From Thermoguttaceae bacterium (GTDB taxonomy: Bacteria; Planctomycetota; Planctomycetia; Pirellulales; Thermoguttaceae), in NCBI GenBank assembly GCA_017937485.1, contig JAGBDN010000101.1:1-64000 (forward strand): a DNA stretch of 64,000 nucleotides, read 5' to 3'. Position 1 is the first letter of the stretch. The number at the start of each line of letters is the position of its first letter. The notes under the pieces are model-generated. The model did not search any database. It saw only the letters and a list, made by a program, of their open reading frames with translations, and was not told where the DNA came from. The translations under genes and the position numbers were made by a program. This document shows positions 9,121-17,382 of this stretch, piece by piece.

Positions 9121-12100
9121 CTATTTCGCCAACGCCGCCCGCAAAAATCGCCCGGTTTCGTTATTTTCCAACGCGGCGATTTCCTCCGGCGTTCCGGTCG
9201 CGACGATTTCGCCGCCGTCGACGCCCCCTTCCGGGCCCATATCGATAATCCAGTCGGCCGCCTTCATCACGTCGAGATGGTGTTCGACGACGAGAACGGT
9301 GTTTCCGGCGTCGACCAAGCGTTGCAAAACTTCGAGCAATTTTTCGACGTCTTGCGAGTGCAAACCGCACGTCGGTTCGTCCAACACGTACAAGGTGTTC
9401 CCGGTTTCGACGCGCGCCAACTCGGTCGCCAACTTCACGCGCTGCGCTTCTCCCCCCGAAAGAGTGGTCGAAGATTGCCCAAGTCGCAAATATCCAAGCC
9501 CGACTTGTTGGAAACTCTCCAATTGCCGAACGATCGTCGGGTAATTGGCGAAAAACTCGCGCGCTTCGTCGACCGACATATCCAGCACGTCGGCGATCGA
9601 CTTTTCTTTGTATCGCGCTTCGAGCGTTTGTCGATTAAAGCGCTTCCCTTCGCAGACCGGGCAAACGGCGCGCATATCGGGCAGGAAGTGCATTTCGATT
9701 TTTTGAATCCCTTGCCCTTGGCACTCTTCGCAACGCCCGCCCGCGACGTTGAAGCTGAACCGCCCCGCTTTGTACCCGCGACGTTTCGCGTCGCGCGAAT
9801 TGGCGAAAACTTTGCGGATTTCGTCGAAAATACCGGCGTAAGTCGCGGGATTGCTTCGCGGCGTCCGGCCAATCGGCGATTGGTCGATTTGAATCAACTT
9901 GTCGATTCGGCTCGCGCCGCGCAAACTCTTAAATTGCGTCGAACGCGCGCCGGCGCCGCTCAACCGTCGACGCAACGCCGGAACGAGCGTTTCGTTAAGA
10001 AGCGAACTCTTCCCGGAACCGCTGACGCCGGTAACGCAGGTGAAAACGCCCAACGGGAAGGTCGCGGTAACGTTTTTCAAATTGTTCGTCGTCGCTCCTT
10101 CAAGCACGATCGAACGGGTTTTAACGATTTTACGACGTTTTTCCGGAACGAAAATCTTCGACTTGCCGCTCAAATACCGTCCGGTCGCGGAAACGGCCTC
10201 GGCGGCGACTTGAGCGGGCGTTCCTTGCGCCAAAATTTCGCCGCCGAACTCGCCGGCTCCGGGCCCGACGTCGATCAACCAGTCGGCGCGCTCCATAATC
10301 GCTTCGTCGTGTTCGACGACAAGAACGGTGTTGCCCCGGTCGCAAAGCGCGCGCAACGACTCGATCAGCTTCTCGTTGTCGCGCGGATGCAACCCGGTCG
10401 ACGGCTCGTCCAAAATATAACAAACGCCCGACAACCCGCTTCCAAGGCCGGTCGTCAACCGAACGCGTTGCAATTCGCCGCCGCTCAAAGTGTCCGCCGC
10501 TCGGTCGAGCGTCAAATAATCGAGTCCAAGTCGATTCATCGCGTCCAAACGCTCAAGCGCTTGTTCGACGATCGGCGTCGCGATTTCTTGCTCGACCGGC
10601 TTAAAGGTCAAACTTCGGAACCATTCGAGCGCTTCGACGACCGTCAGCGCGGTCGCTTCGTGAATTTTCTTCCCGGCGACCGTCGTCGACCGCGCCTCCA
10701 ACCGCACCCGGGCGCCGCCGCAGTCGGGACAAACGACTTCGCCGCGGAACGTCGCCAAATAATCGCGTTCCCTTTTGCTTTTCGCCGCCGCGAACGCCGC
10801 GTCGAGCGTTGGAATCAGGCCGACGAAAGGCGCCGCGTCGACGGCGTCCAAACTCGCCGTCTCGCCTCGCGCCGCGACGTCGGCGTTTTCTCGCCCGCTC
10901 TCGTCGTCGCCGTTCGCCTCAGCTTCGGCGCCGCTCATCAACGACAGCAACGCGCGGTCGTCTTCGAGAATTAACGATTCGCGTTCCGGATTCAAAAGAC
11001 GACTCGAAATCGCGCCCTTTTCGCGTTTTTCGCGTTCGTTTTCCCCCGTCTTTTCCGGTTCGTCGCTCGATTCGTCGCCGCCGACGTCGGAAACGACGGC
11101 GTTTAAAAAGGCCCGCTTTTCATTACTCTCCGCGCCGTAAAAAAAGAGTTTGCGCGTTTTTTCGTCCCAAGTCCCGACCGGAGCGGCGGCCGCTTCGGGA
11201 GCGATTCTTTCAAACTCCGCCGTCAACGCTTGCAATTTGCGCCGCGCCGCCGTCGCCAATCCCTTGCCGAGAGCGAGCGCACCGTCGGCCAACGAAACGT
11301 CGGGGTTCGAAACCAATGCGTCCGGGTCGAACGCCTCGACCTTCCCGACGCCTTGGCAAACCGGGCAAGCGCCGTAAGGACTGTTGAAGCTAAAGGTGCG
11401 CGGCTCCAGCTCCATATACCCGACGCCGCATTTCGGGCAAGAATAAAGGGAACTAAAGAGCACGTCCTTCCAAACGCTGCGCGTTTTTCCTTCCGACGTC
11501 GTAACGCGTTCCTTCTCGTACAGGCAACAGACGAGCCCTTCGCTCAACTGCAACGCCGTTTTCAACGATTCAAGCAAACGCGCTTCAATTCCGTCGCGCA
11601 AAATCAGGCGGTCGACGATCGCTTCGATCGTATGCGCTTTTTTCGCGTCGAGCTCCGGCGCCGACGCGATTTCAATCAACGCCCCGTCGACTCGCGCCCG
11701 AGTGAAGCCGGTCTTAAGGAGCCGCCGAAAAACGTCTTTATGCGCCCCCTTTTTCCCGCGAACAATCGGCGCCAAGAGCATAAACCGCGTGTTCGGCGGC
11801 AAACGCAAAATTTCCTCGGACATCCGCTCGACAGTTTGCCGACGAATCGGGCGTCCGCATTGATAACAGTGGGCGACGCCGACGCGAGCGTAAAGAAGAC
11901 GCAAAAAATCGTAAATTTCCGTAACCGTCGCGACCGTGCTGCGCGGATTCGGCCCGCTCGAACGTTGGTCGAGGGCGATCGTCGGTTGAAGCCCGGAAAC
12001 CGAATCGACGTCCGGACGCTCGAGCTGATGCAAGAATTGGCGCGAATAAATCGAGAGGCTTTCAATATACTGCCGCTGCCCTTCCGCGAAAATCGTGTCG

Positions 12101-12342
12101 AACGCAAGGGAGCTTTTTCCGCTTCCGCTCGGCCCGGTCAACGCGGTAAGCCGATTCCAAGGAATATCGACGTCGACGTTTTTCAAATTGTGCGCTCGGG
12201 CGCCGACGACGCGAAGCGGCGGGTGAACCGGATCGAAAACGACGGCGTCGGTCTCGACAACTTTGCCGGCCCCAAGATTATCGACGGCGGGTTGCGTCGC
12301 GGCGTTTTCAAAACCAACGTTTTCTTCTCGCGGGTAATCCAT
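9121..12342 (-). CDS. uvrA: Excinuclease ABC subunit A (UvrA)
   Basis: DNA-damage recognition ATPase of nucleotide excision repair. At 1,073 residues it is about 130 longer than typical UvrA. Both ABC modules are present: Walker A GPSGSGKSS near residue 60 and GVSGSGKSS in the second half, each with a LSGGE-type signature (LSGGELQRVRL, LSGGEAQRVKL). Zinc-binding CxxC pairs are visible at CPKCGVGYMEL/CPVCQGVG, CPDCGG and CEECQGQG/CPVCEGKRF. The extra length is mainly an acidic, Glu/Ser/Asn-rich insertion around residues 405-505, plus about 25 residues before the first conserved strand. AGAGG precedes the ATG. Confidence 0.96.
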   Translation of the reverse strand: MDYPREENVGFENAATQPAVDNLGAGKVVETDAVVFDPVHPPLRVVGARAHNLKNVDVDIPWNRLTALTGPSGSGKSSLAFDTIFAEGQRQYIESLSIYSRQFLHQLERPDVDSVSGLQPTIALDQRSSGPNPRSTVATVTEIYDFLRLLYARVGVAHCYQCGRPIRRQTVERMSEEILRLPPNTRFMLLAPIVRGKKGAHKDVFRRLLKTGFTRARVDGALIEIASAPELDAKKAHTIEAIVDRLILRDGIEARLLESLKTALQLSEGLVCCLYEKERVTTSEGKTRSVWKDVLFSSLYSCPKCGVGYMELEPRTFSFNSPYGACPVCQGVGKVEAFDPDALVSNPDVSLADGALALGKGLATAARRKLQALTAEFERIAPEAAAAPVGTWDEKTRKLFFYGAESNEKRAFLNAVVSDVGGDESSDEPEKTGENEREKREKGAISSRLLNPERESLILEDDRALLSLMSGAEAEANGDDESGRENADVAARGETASLDAVDAAPFVGLIPTLDAAFAAAKSKRERDYLATFRGEVVCPDCGGARVRLEARSTTVAGKKIHEATALTVVEALEWFRSLTFKPVEQEIATPIVEQALERLDAMNRLGLDYLTLDRAADTLSGGELQRVRLTTGLGSGLSGVCYILDEPSTGLHPRDNEKLIESLRALCDRGNTVLVVEHDEAIMERADWLIDVGPGAGEFGGEILAQGTPAQVAAEAVSATGRYLSGKSKIFVPEKRRKIVKTRSIVLEGATTNNLKNVTATFPLGVFTCVTGVSGSGKSSLLNETLVPALRRRLSGAGARSTQFKSLRGASRIDKLIQIDQSPIGRTPRSNPATYAGIFDEIRKVFANSRDAKRRGYKAGRFSFNVAGGRCEECQGQGIQKIEMHFLPDMRAVCPVCEGKRFNRQTLEARYKEKSIADVLDMSVDEAREFFANYPTIVRQLESFQQVGLGYLRLGQSSTTLSGGEAQRVKLATELARVETGNTLYVLDEPTCGLHSQDVEKLLEVLQRLVDAGNTVLVVEHHLDVMKAADWIIDMGPEGGVDGGEIVATGTPEEIAALENNETGRFLRAALAK

Positions 12343-12490
12343 TTGCGCCTCTTTATTCTAACGCGTTCCGTCGAGCGCGCCGTAATGCTTCGTAACAATA
12401 AGGAAAAGGGGAAAATTCGATTCGTTCCAACGCCGTCGTTTTCGTTCGACAAGGAAAAGACGCCGCGGCGAATTGGCGATTATTTAAAAT

Positions 12491-14059
12491 TCAAAATTCG
12501 CGGCGCGCCGTCGCCTCGCGATAAACCCGAGCGAACGGAACGCCCGCTTTTCGCGCCGCTTCGTCGACGTCGGCGAACTCCGGCGACTCGGTTAAGATTT
12601 CGCCGTCGAGCGTCGCGCCGACTTTAACGCGAATCGGGCCGAACGACGTTTCGACCGTCTCCCAACGCCGCGCCAACGAACGGCGACGAACGGTCGTTTC
12701 GCGAACGCCGAACGTTCCGGACGTCCGGAAAAACGCGTCGACGACCGCCTCCCGTTTTTCCTCCGCGACGAGAGCGCTCAACTTGCAAGCCGGGCGGCCT
12801 TTTTTCATCAAAATCGGCGTCGTCCAAACGTCGAGGGCTCCGGCGTCGAAAAGCGCGGTCGCGACGGTCGCCAAACGTTCGCCGGTCGCGTCGTCGACGT
12901 TCGTCGCCAACTCGTAAAGCGTTTCGACGTTGTAACGCGCTTCCCAAGCCGCCGACGTTTCCGATTTCGGCGACATGGCGGGCGTTTTTCCGCTTTCTTC
13001 AACGGCGTTATCCGTTTCGTAAATCGACGCGCGCAACAAATTCGGTCGCGTTTCCATCTTCCGCGTTCCGAAGGAGTTGGCGGTCGCGACGATTCGGGCG
13101 CCGGTCGGAATCGCCTTCTTTTCCCAAACGGCGAAGAGCGCGGCGGCGGTCGGCGTCAACATTTCGCAACGCTCGTTATCGGAGGAGGTCGGGAGTCCGT
13201 AATTCCGCAACAAAATCGACGTCGCGGGCGCCGGAAGCGGGTAGACGCCGTGCGCGCAGCGGAACGTTCCCTCGCCGACCGGAAGCGGCGACAGCGAAAT
13301 CCCGTCGACGCCGAGCGCGTTCAACGCCAAAACGCAACCGACCGTGTCGACCAACGAATCGACCGCGCCGACTTCGTGAAAATGGACTTCGTCGACCGGT
13401 TTTTGGTGCGCCTCCGCCTCCGCGACCGCCAACGCTTCGAAGGCGGCGATCGCGTCGCGCTTCGTTTTCTCGTCGAGCGGCGACTCCGCGATCATTTGCC
13501 GAATCGACGCGAACGTCCGCCCGTGAACGTGTTCGTGCGAATGCGAGTGGTCGTGTTTATGCTCGTGATCGTGTTTATGCTCGTGGTCGTGTTTATGATC
13601 GTGATCGTGTTTATGATCGTGATCGTGTTTATGATCGTGATCGCGGTCGTGTATATGACCGTGTTCGTGTTTATGCTCGTGATCGCGTTTGTGACCGTGT
13701 TCGTGCTCGTGATCGTGATCGTCGTCGCGTTTGCGCTTGCATTTGCGTTCGCGTTTATCTTTGCGTTTGCAAACGCATTCGCAAGTCGGATCGCCGTCGG
13801 GGTTGCGCTTGCAAACGCAGGCGAAACGTTCTTCGCAAACGGCGCATTCGTCGTCCGCCGTCGGATTCAAGTCGACCGTCAAATAAACGCCGGTCGCGCC
13901 GAACTCCGACTTTTCGCCGACTTTTAAGGAAAAGGAATCGGGAATCAAACGGCGCAATTCCCGTTCGATATATCGCGGGTCGACGCCTAAACCGACCAAC
14001 GCGCCCAAAATCATATCGCCGGACGCGCCGCCGACGCTGTCGAATCGCAAAATTTTCAT
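12491..14059 (-). CDS. larC: LarC-type nickel insertion protein with Cys- and His-rich insertion
   Basis: LarC (pyridinium-3,5-bisthiocarboxylate mononucleotide nickel insertion protein) inserts Ni into the pincer cofactor of lactate racemase-type enzymes. The start MKILRFDSVGGASGDMILGA is diagnostic, and later motifs such as VHFHEVGAVDSLVD and AHGVYPLPAPAT fit. The reading frame is continuous, whereas some LarC genes need a frameshift between two segments. At 522 residues it is long because residues 71-180 form an insertion: eight Cys in 72-107 (CAVC, CVC, CECVC, C), then about 31 His in 115-179 alternating with Asp, Glu and Lys. LarB, LarE and LarA are not in the window. Confidence 0.9.
   Translation of the reverse strand: MKILRFDSVGGASGDMILGALVGLGVDPRYIERELRRLIPDSFSLKVGEKSEFGATGVYLTVDLNPTADDECAVCEERFACVCKRNPDGDPTCECVCKRKDKRERKCKRKRDDDHDHEHEHGHKRDHEHKHEHGHIHDRDHDHKHDHDHKHDHDHKHDHEHKHDHEHKHDHSHSHEHVHGRTFASIRQMIAESPLDEKTKRDAIAAFEALAVAEAEAHQKPVDEVHFHEVGAVDSLVDTVGCVLALNALGVDGISLSPLPVGEGTFRCAHGVYPLPAPATSILLRNYGLPTSSDNERCEMLTPTAAALFAVWEKKAIPTGARIVATANSFGTRKMETRPNLLRASIYETDNAVEESGKTPAMSPKSETSAAWEARYNVETLYELATNVDDATGERLATVATALFDAGALDVWTTPILMKKGRPACKLSALVAEEKREAVVDAFFRTSGTFGVRETTVRRRSLARRWETVETSFGPIRVKVGATLDGEILTESPEFADVDEAARKAGVPFARVYREATARREF
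13523..13717 (-). repeat. Degenerate 6- to 18-bp repeats encoding a His-rich tract
   Basis: Short units read on the minus strand as CAT/CAC-GAT/GAC-CAT-AAA and encode H-D-H-K/H-E-H-K patterns inside larC. They are coding simple repeats, not a CRISPR array. Confidence 0.9.
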
Positions 14060-14132
14060 CGTCGTTTTCCCTTTCGTTTCGTTCGCGCGTCAAACGACGC
14101 AAATTTTACGGATATTAACGGCTCCGCGGCGT

Positions 14133-15356
14133 TTATTTCTCGGCGTTCTTTTCGATTTTTTCGGAGCGCTCGGTCGCGATTTTTTCCAAAACACTCCTGA
14201 ACGCGCGCTCCATTTCGCCCTGTTTCGGCGTTCCTCCGACCGCGACCAAGTAAACGCCGACCGTTCCGTCGCGGTAAACGACGCCCTGCGTTCCAAGCGC
14301 GCCGCCGTGCCCGAACGTTCGGTCGTCGACCGTCAACCCGAACCCGTATTGCGCGTCGACGGCGGCGCCGGTTTGCTTCGACGTCATCGTCTCGACCGCT
14401 TTTTCCGACAAAACGCGCTTGCCGTTCGCCCCGACGCCGCGCCCGGCGAGCATTTGGTAAAATTTAACGACGTCCGGCGCCGACGCAAAAAGGCCCCCGC
14501 CCCCCTCGGCGTAACGCGGCGAACCGTCGTCGAGGGACGGCATTTGCTCGAAGCGAATCGGCTTTAAGCGCCCGGCGTCGGCGTTCCAACCGTAAGGCGT
14601 CGCCAAGCGTTCGAGTTGTTCGGCGCGCGGGTAAAAGGTCGAGTCGGTCATCTCGAGCGGCGCGAAAATCCGCTCTTCGACGAACGCTTCGAACGGCTTC
14701 CCGACGACCGCCTCGACCGCCGCCTGCGCGACGTCGATTCCGAGGTTCGAATAGGAGTAGCGCGTTCCCGGCTCCGCGATAAGGGGCGTCATCGCGACCG
14801 TTTTCATCAGCCGTCGAACCGGAAGGGAGTCGATTCCAAACGCCTCTTGGTAGGGGGTGATGAAACGCAAACCCGCCGTATGACTCAACGCTTGACGGAG
14901 CGTCGGCGGCGTTTTTACCGGGCGAAGGAGCGTCGTTCCGTCCTCGCGCGGCTCCGTGACGACGAGGCCGCGAAGCTCCGGCAAATACGTTTCGACCGGC
15001 GCGTCGAGGTCGAGTTTCCCTTCGTCGACGCAAATCATAACCGCCGCCGCGACGACCGCTTTCGTTTGCGAGGCGATCCAAAAATAGGAGTCGGCGCGCA
15101 TCGGACGTTTCGCTTCGACGTCGGCCCAACCGACCGCTTCGACCGCTAAAATCTCGGTCGGCGACGCGACAACGACGACGGCGCCGGGCGCGCTTCCCGA
15201 CTCGACGAACGGCGTCAATGCTTCCGCAAAGGAAGGAATCGCCGCCGGTTCCGACGCGTTCGCTTTCGAAACGCCCAGACCGGCCCCGAAAATCGCCGCG
15301 CTCAACAACGCCGCGCCTCCTAAAATTCTCGTTCGCCGCTTCGCCAACTTTTTCAT
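14133..15356 (-). CDS. Exported serine hydrolase, class C beta-lactamase/esterase family
   Basis: A 407-residue penicillin-binding-protein-fold hydrolase. The start at 15356 gives a signal peptide (MKKLAKRRTR, then a hydrophobic core ending VSKANA) with GAGGAAGG upstream; an ATG 33 bases earlier is possible. The catalytic SxxK is S96-QT-K99, the YxN motif is in YSYSNLGID (second Tyr) and the KTG-equivalent is HGG in FGHGGALGTQ. These features fit EstB-like esterases and D-aminopeptidase or beta-lactamase relatives; the natural substrate cannot be told. No ampR-like regulator is adjacent. Confidence 0.85.
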   Translation of the reverse strand: MKKLAKRRTRILGGAALLSAAIFGAGLGVSKANASEPAAIPSFAEALTPFVESGSAPGAVVVVASPTEILAVEAVGWADVEAKRPMRADSYFWIASQTKAVVAAAVMICVDEGKLDLDAPVETYLPELRGLVVTEPREDGTTLLRPVKTPPTLRQALSHTAGLRFITPYQEAFGIDSLPVRRLMKTVAMTPLIAEPGTRYSYSNLGIDVAQAAVEAVVGKPFEAFVEERIFAPLEMTDSTFYPRAEQLERLATPYGWNADAGRLKPIRFEQMPSLDDGSPRYAEGGGGLFASAPDVVKFYQMLAGRGVGANGKRVLSEKAVETMTSKQTGAAVDAQYGFGLTVDDRTFGHGGALGTQGVVYRDGTVGVYLVAVGGTPKQGEMERAFRSVLEKIATERSEKIEKNAEK

Positions 15357-15670
15357 CGTTCGCGCCCTTCCTCGTTTCGATTTTGCCATTATTACTTTAG
15401 CGCTTCAAACGCCGACGTCGCGCCGGTCGTCCGGACGCGTCGACGAACGCCTTCGCCAAGAAACGACGAAACGCTCGGAACCGTCGGGCCGAAGCCGCGA
15501 TTCCGAGAAACGTTAAAAATCGCCGTTTTCTATATTTTAGCCGAACGCGCCGACAAAATCAACGATTTTTTTGCAAATCGCGCTCGTTTCGGCGAAAAAT
15601 CGCGCGTCGACGCTCGCCGTCGGAGGCCAAACGCCGATTTTTCGCCGAAACCAAGGCCGAACGTTCCGCG
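15357..15670. other. Intergenic region, no gene seen
   Basis: A 314-base gap between the serine hydrolase and hisG, both on the minus strand. It holds CpG-rich sequence without a convincing promoter or terminator; a minus-strand open frame across part of it is a shadow of hisG in another frame. Confidence 0.3.
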
Positions 15671-16549
15671 TCAGTCGATGATTTTCTTGACTTGGAACTC
15701 GACGATTCCGCAAGCGCCGGCCTTTTTCAGTTCCGGAACGAGCGCGCGAACCGCTTTTTTGTCGACGACCGTCATCACGTCGTATTCTTCCGAGTTCGCG
15801 AGCGGCATCACCGTCGGGGCGTCGAGCGCCGGAAGGATCGCGAGCGCGGCGTCGAGCTTGTCTTTCGGAACGTTCATCATCAAGCCGGTTTTGCTTTCGG
15901 CGTTGAGCGACGCTTTGAGCATCAGGACGATATCGTCGATCTTTTCCTTCTTCCAAGCGTCGGCGTAAGCGTCTTTATTGACGATGAAGCGCGTCGTGCT
16001 TTGGAGAATTTCGTCGACGATGCGGAGCTTGTTCGCGCGGAGCGAGCTGCCGGTTTCGGTAACTTCGACGATGGCGTCGGCGAGTTTCGGCGGCTTGACT
16101 TCGGTCGCGCCCCAGCTGAATTCGACGTTCGCGGTAACGCCGTGTTTCGCCAAATAAGCCTTGGTGAGACCGACGGCTTCGGTCGCGATCGTTTTGCCTT
16201 CGAGGTCTTTCACCGTTTGAACCGGCGAGCTTTCCGGGACGCAGAGAACCCAACGAACCGGGCGGCGGCTGACCTTCGAGAAGATCAGTTCGGCGATTTC
16301 GATCACGTCGGCGCCGGTTTCGACGATCCAGTCGTGCCCGGTGAGCCCGGCGTCGAGAACGCCGTTGGCGACGTAACGCGCCATTTCTTGAGCGCGAATC
16401 AGCATGCATTCGATTTCGTCGTCGTCGATCGACGGGAAATAGCTGCGTTTTTCGACCGAAATGTTGTAACCGCTGTTGCGGAAGAGTTCGATCGTCGCTT
16501 CTTGGAGGCTGCCGGCCGGAATACCGAGTTTCAGCATTTTGTCGGACAT
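15671..16549 (-). CDS. hisG: ATP phosphoribosyltransferase (HisG, long form)
   Basis: First enzyme of histidine biosynthesis, condensing ATP with PRPP. From [15 protein letters not shown] it has 292 residues, the length of the long form that carries a C-terminal ACT-like regulatory domain and works without HisZ. Landmarks are [15 protein letters not shown] (about 74-88) and the region before [16 protein letters not shown] (about 155-170). A longer frame exists upstream, but the chosen ATG matches the family start. It lies directly behind hisI, and no other his genes are in the window. Confidence 0.93.
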   Translation of the reverse strand: MSDKMLKLGIPAGSLQEATIELFRNSGYNISVEKRSYFPSIDDDEIECMLIRAQEMARYVANGVLDAGLTGHDWIVETGADVIEIAELIFSKVSRRPVRWVLCVPESSPVQTVKDLEGKTIATEAVGLTKAYLAKHGVTANVEFSWGATEVKPPKLADAIVEVTETGSSLRANKLRIVDEILQSTTRFIVNKDAYADAWKKEKIDDIVLMLKASLNAESKTGLMMNVPKDKLDAALAILPALDAPTVMPLANSEEYDVMTVVDKKAVRALVPELKKAGACGIVEFQVKKIID

Positions 16550-16720
16550 TTGATTTCTTTCTTTTTCGTTCGTTATTTTATTTTTTTTCAAAGCGCGAGA
16601 AGCAAGGAAGCGGTCGAACGCCTGTTCTTGCGCTTCCCCTTCCCGCGACTTTGTTCTTTTGTTATTTAGCGCGACGCCTTGTTTTCGCCCGGCGCCGCTA
16701 GCGTTTTCCGCCGACTTCGC

Positions 16721-17128
16721 TTACTTCTTGTAAACTTCTTTCGGGTCGAAGACGCGTTCGCCGACGACGACGTAATCGTCGCCTTGGAGTTGACGGAAGA
16801 AGCAGCTCGGGTAACCTTCGTGGCAAGCGGAACCGCCGACTTGGTCGACCTTCAAGAGAAGCGTGTCGCAGTCGCAGTCGATGTAAATCCCATGAACCTT
16901 TTGGACGTTGCCGCTTTCTTCGCCTTTGCGCCAAAGTTTGTTGCGGCTGCGGCTGTAGTAAACGGCGTAACCGAGTTTCAGCGTTTCTTCGTAGCTTTCC
17001 TCGTTCATATACGCCATCATCAGGACTTCGCCGGTTTTATAGTCTTGCGCGATCGCGGGAACGAGCCCGTCGCCCTTTTTGAAGTTCGGACGGATTTTAT
17101 CGTTGCAGCAGCTGCAGGAATTGCTCAT
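16721..17128 (-). CDS. hisI: Phosphoribosyl-AMP cyclohydrolase (HisI)
   Basis: Third step of histidine biosynthesis, opening the adenine ring of PR-AMP. The 135-residue protein has the canonical metal-binding signature [16 protein letters not shown] followed by [12 protein letters not shown]. The HisE pyrophosphohydrolase domain is not fused. The start MSNSCSCC gives a short N-terminal Cys cluster absent from many homologues; an upstream frame adds nine basic residues and is less likely. hisG follows 171 bases downstream. Confidence 0.93.
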   Translation of the reverse strand: MSNSCSCCNDKIRPNFKKGDGLVPAIAQDYKTGEVLMMAYMNEESYEETLKLGYAVYYSRSRNKLWRKGEESGNVQKVHGIYIDCDCDTLLLKVDQVGGSACHEGYPSCFFRQLQGDDYVVVGERVFDPKEVYKK

Positions 17129-17382
17129 TTTTCTTTTCTTTCTTGCTTTTTGCACGTTTTACGTCGACGCCGCTTTTCGCGGAGCAAAACGCCGACGCGT
17201 TCTCGGGTAATCGGCTTATCGACGACGAAACGCTCGCCCGCTTTCGACTCGGTCTCGCCGTCAAAATCGTCAAAATCGACCGGCGCTAGCGACTCGCGCC
17301 GCCGAGTTCGACGTTAATATCGTTTAATTCAACGCAAACGACGCGTCTTTCGTCGCCGACGCGCCCCTTGCGGTTCGTTCGC

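Noticed and set aside
9277-12627. Long plus-strand open frames
   Set aside because: Antisense to uvrA; composition mirrors the sense codons.
13523-13717. Short-unit repeats considered as CRISPR or satellite
   Set aside because: Units are in frame, without spacers, and encode the His tract of LarC.
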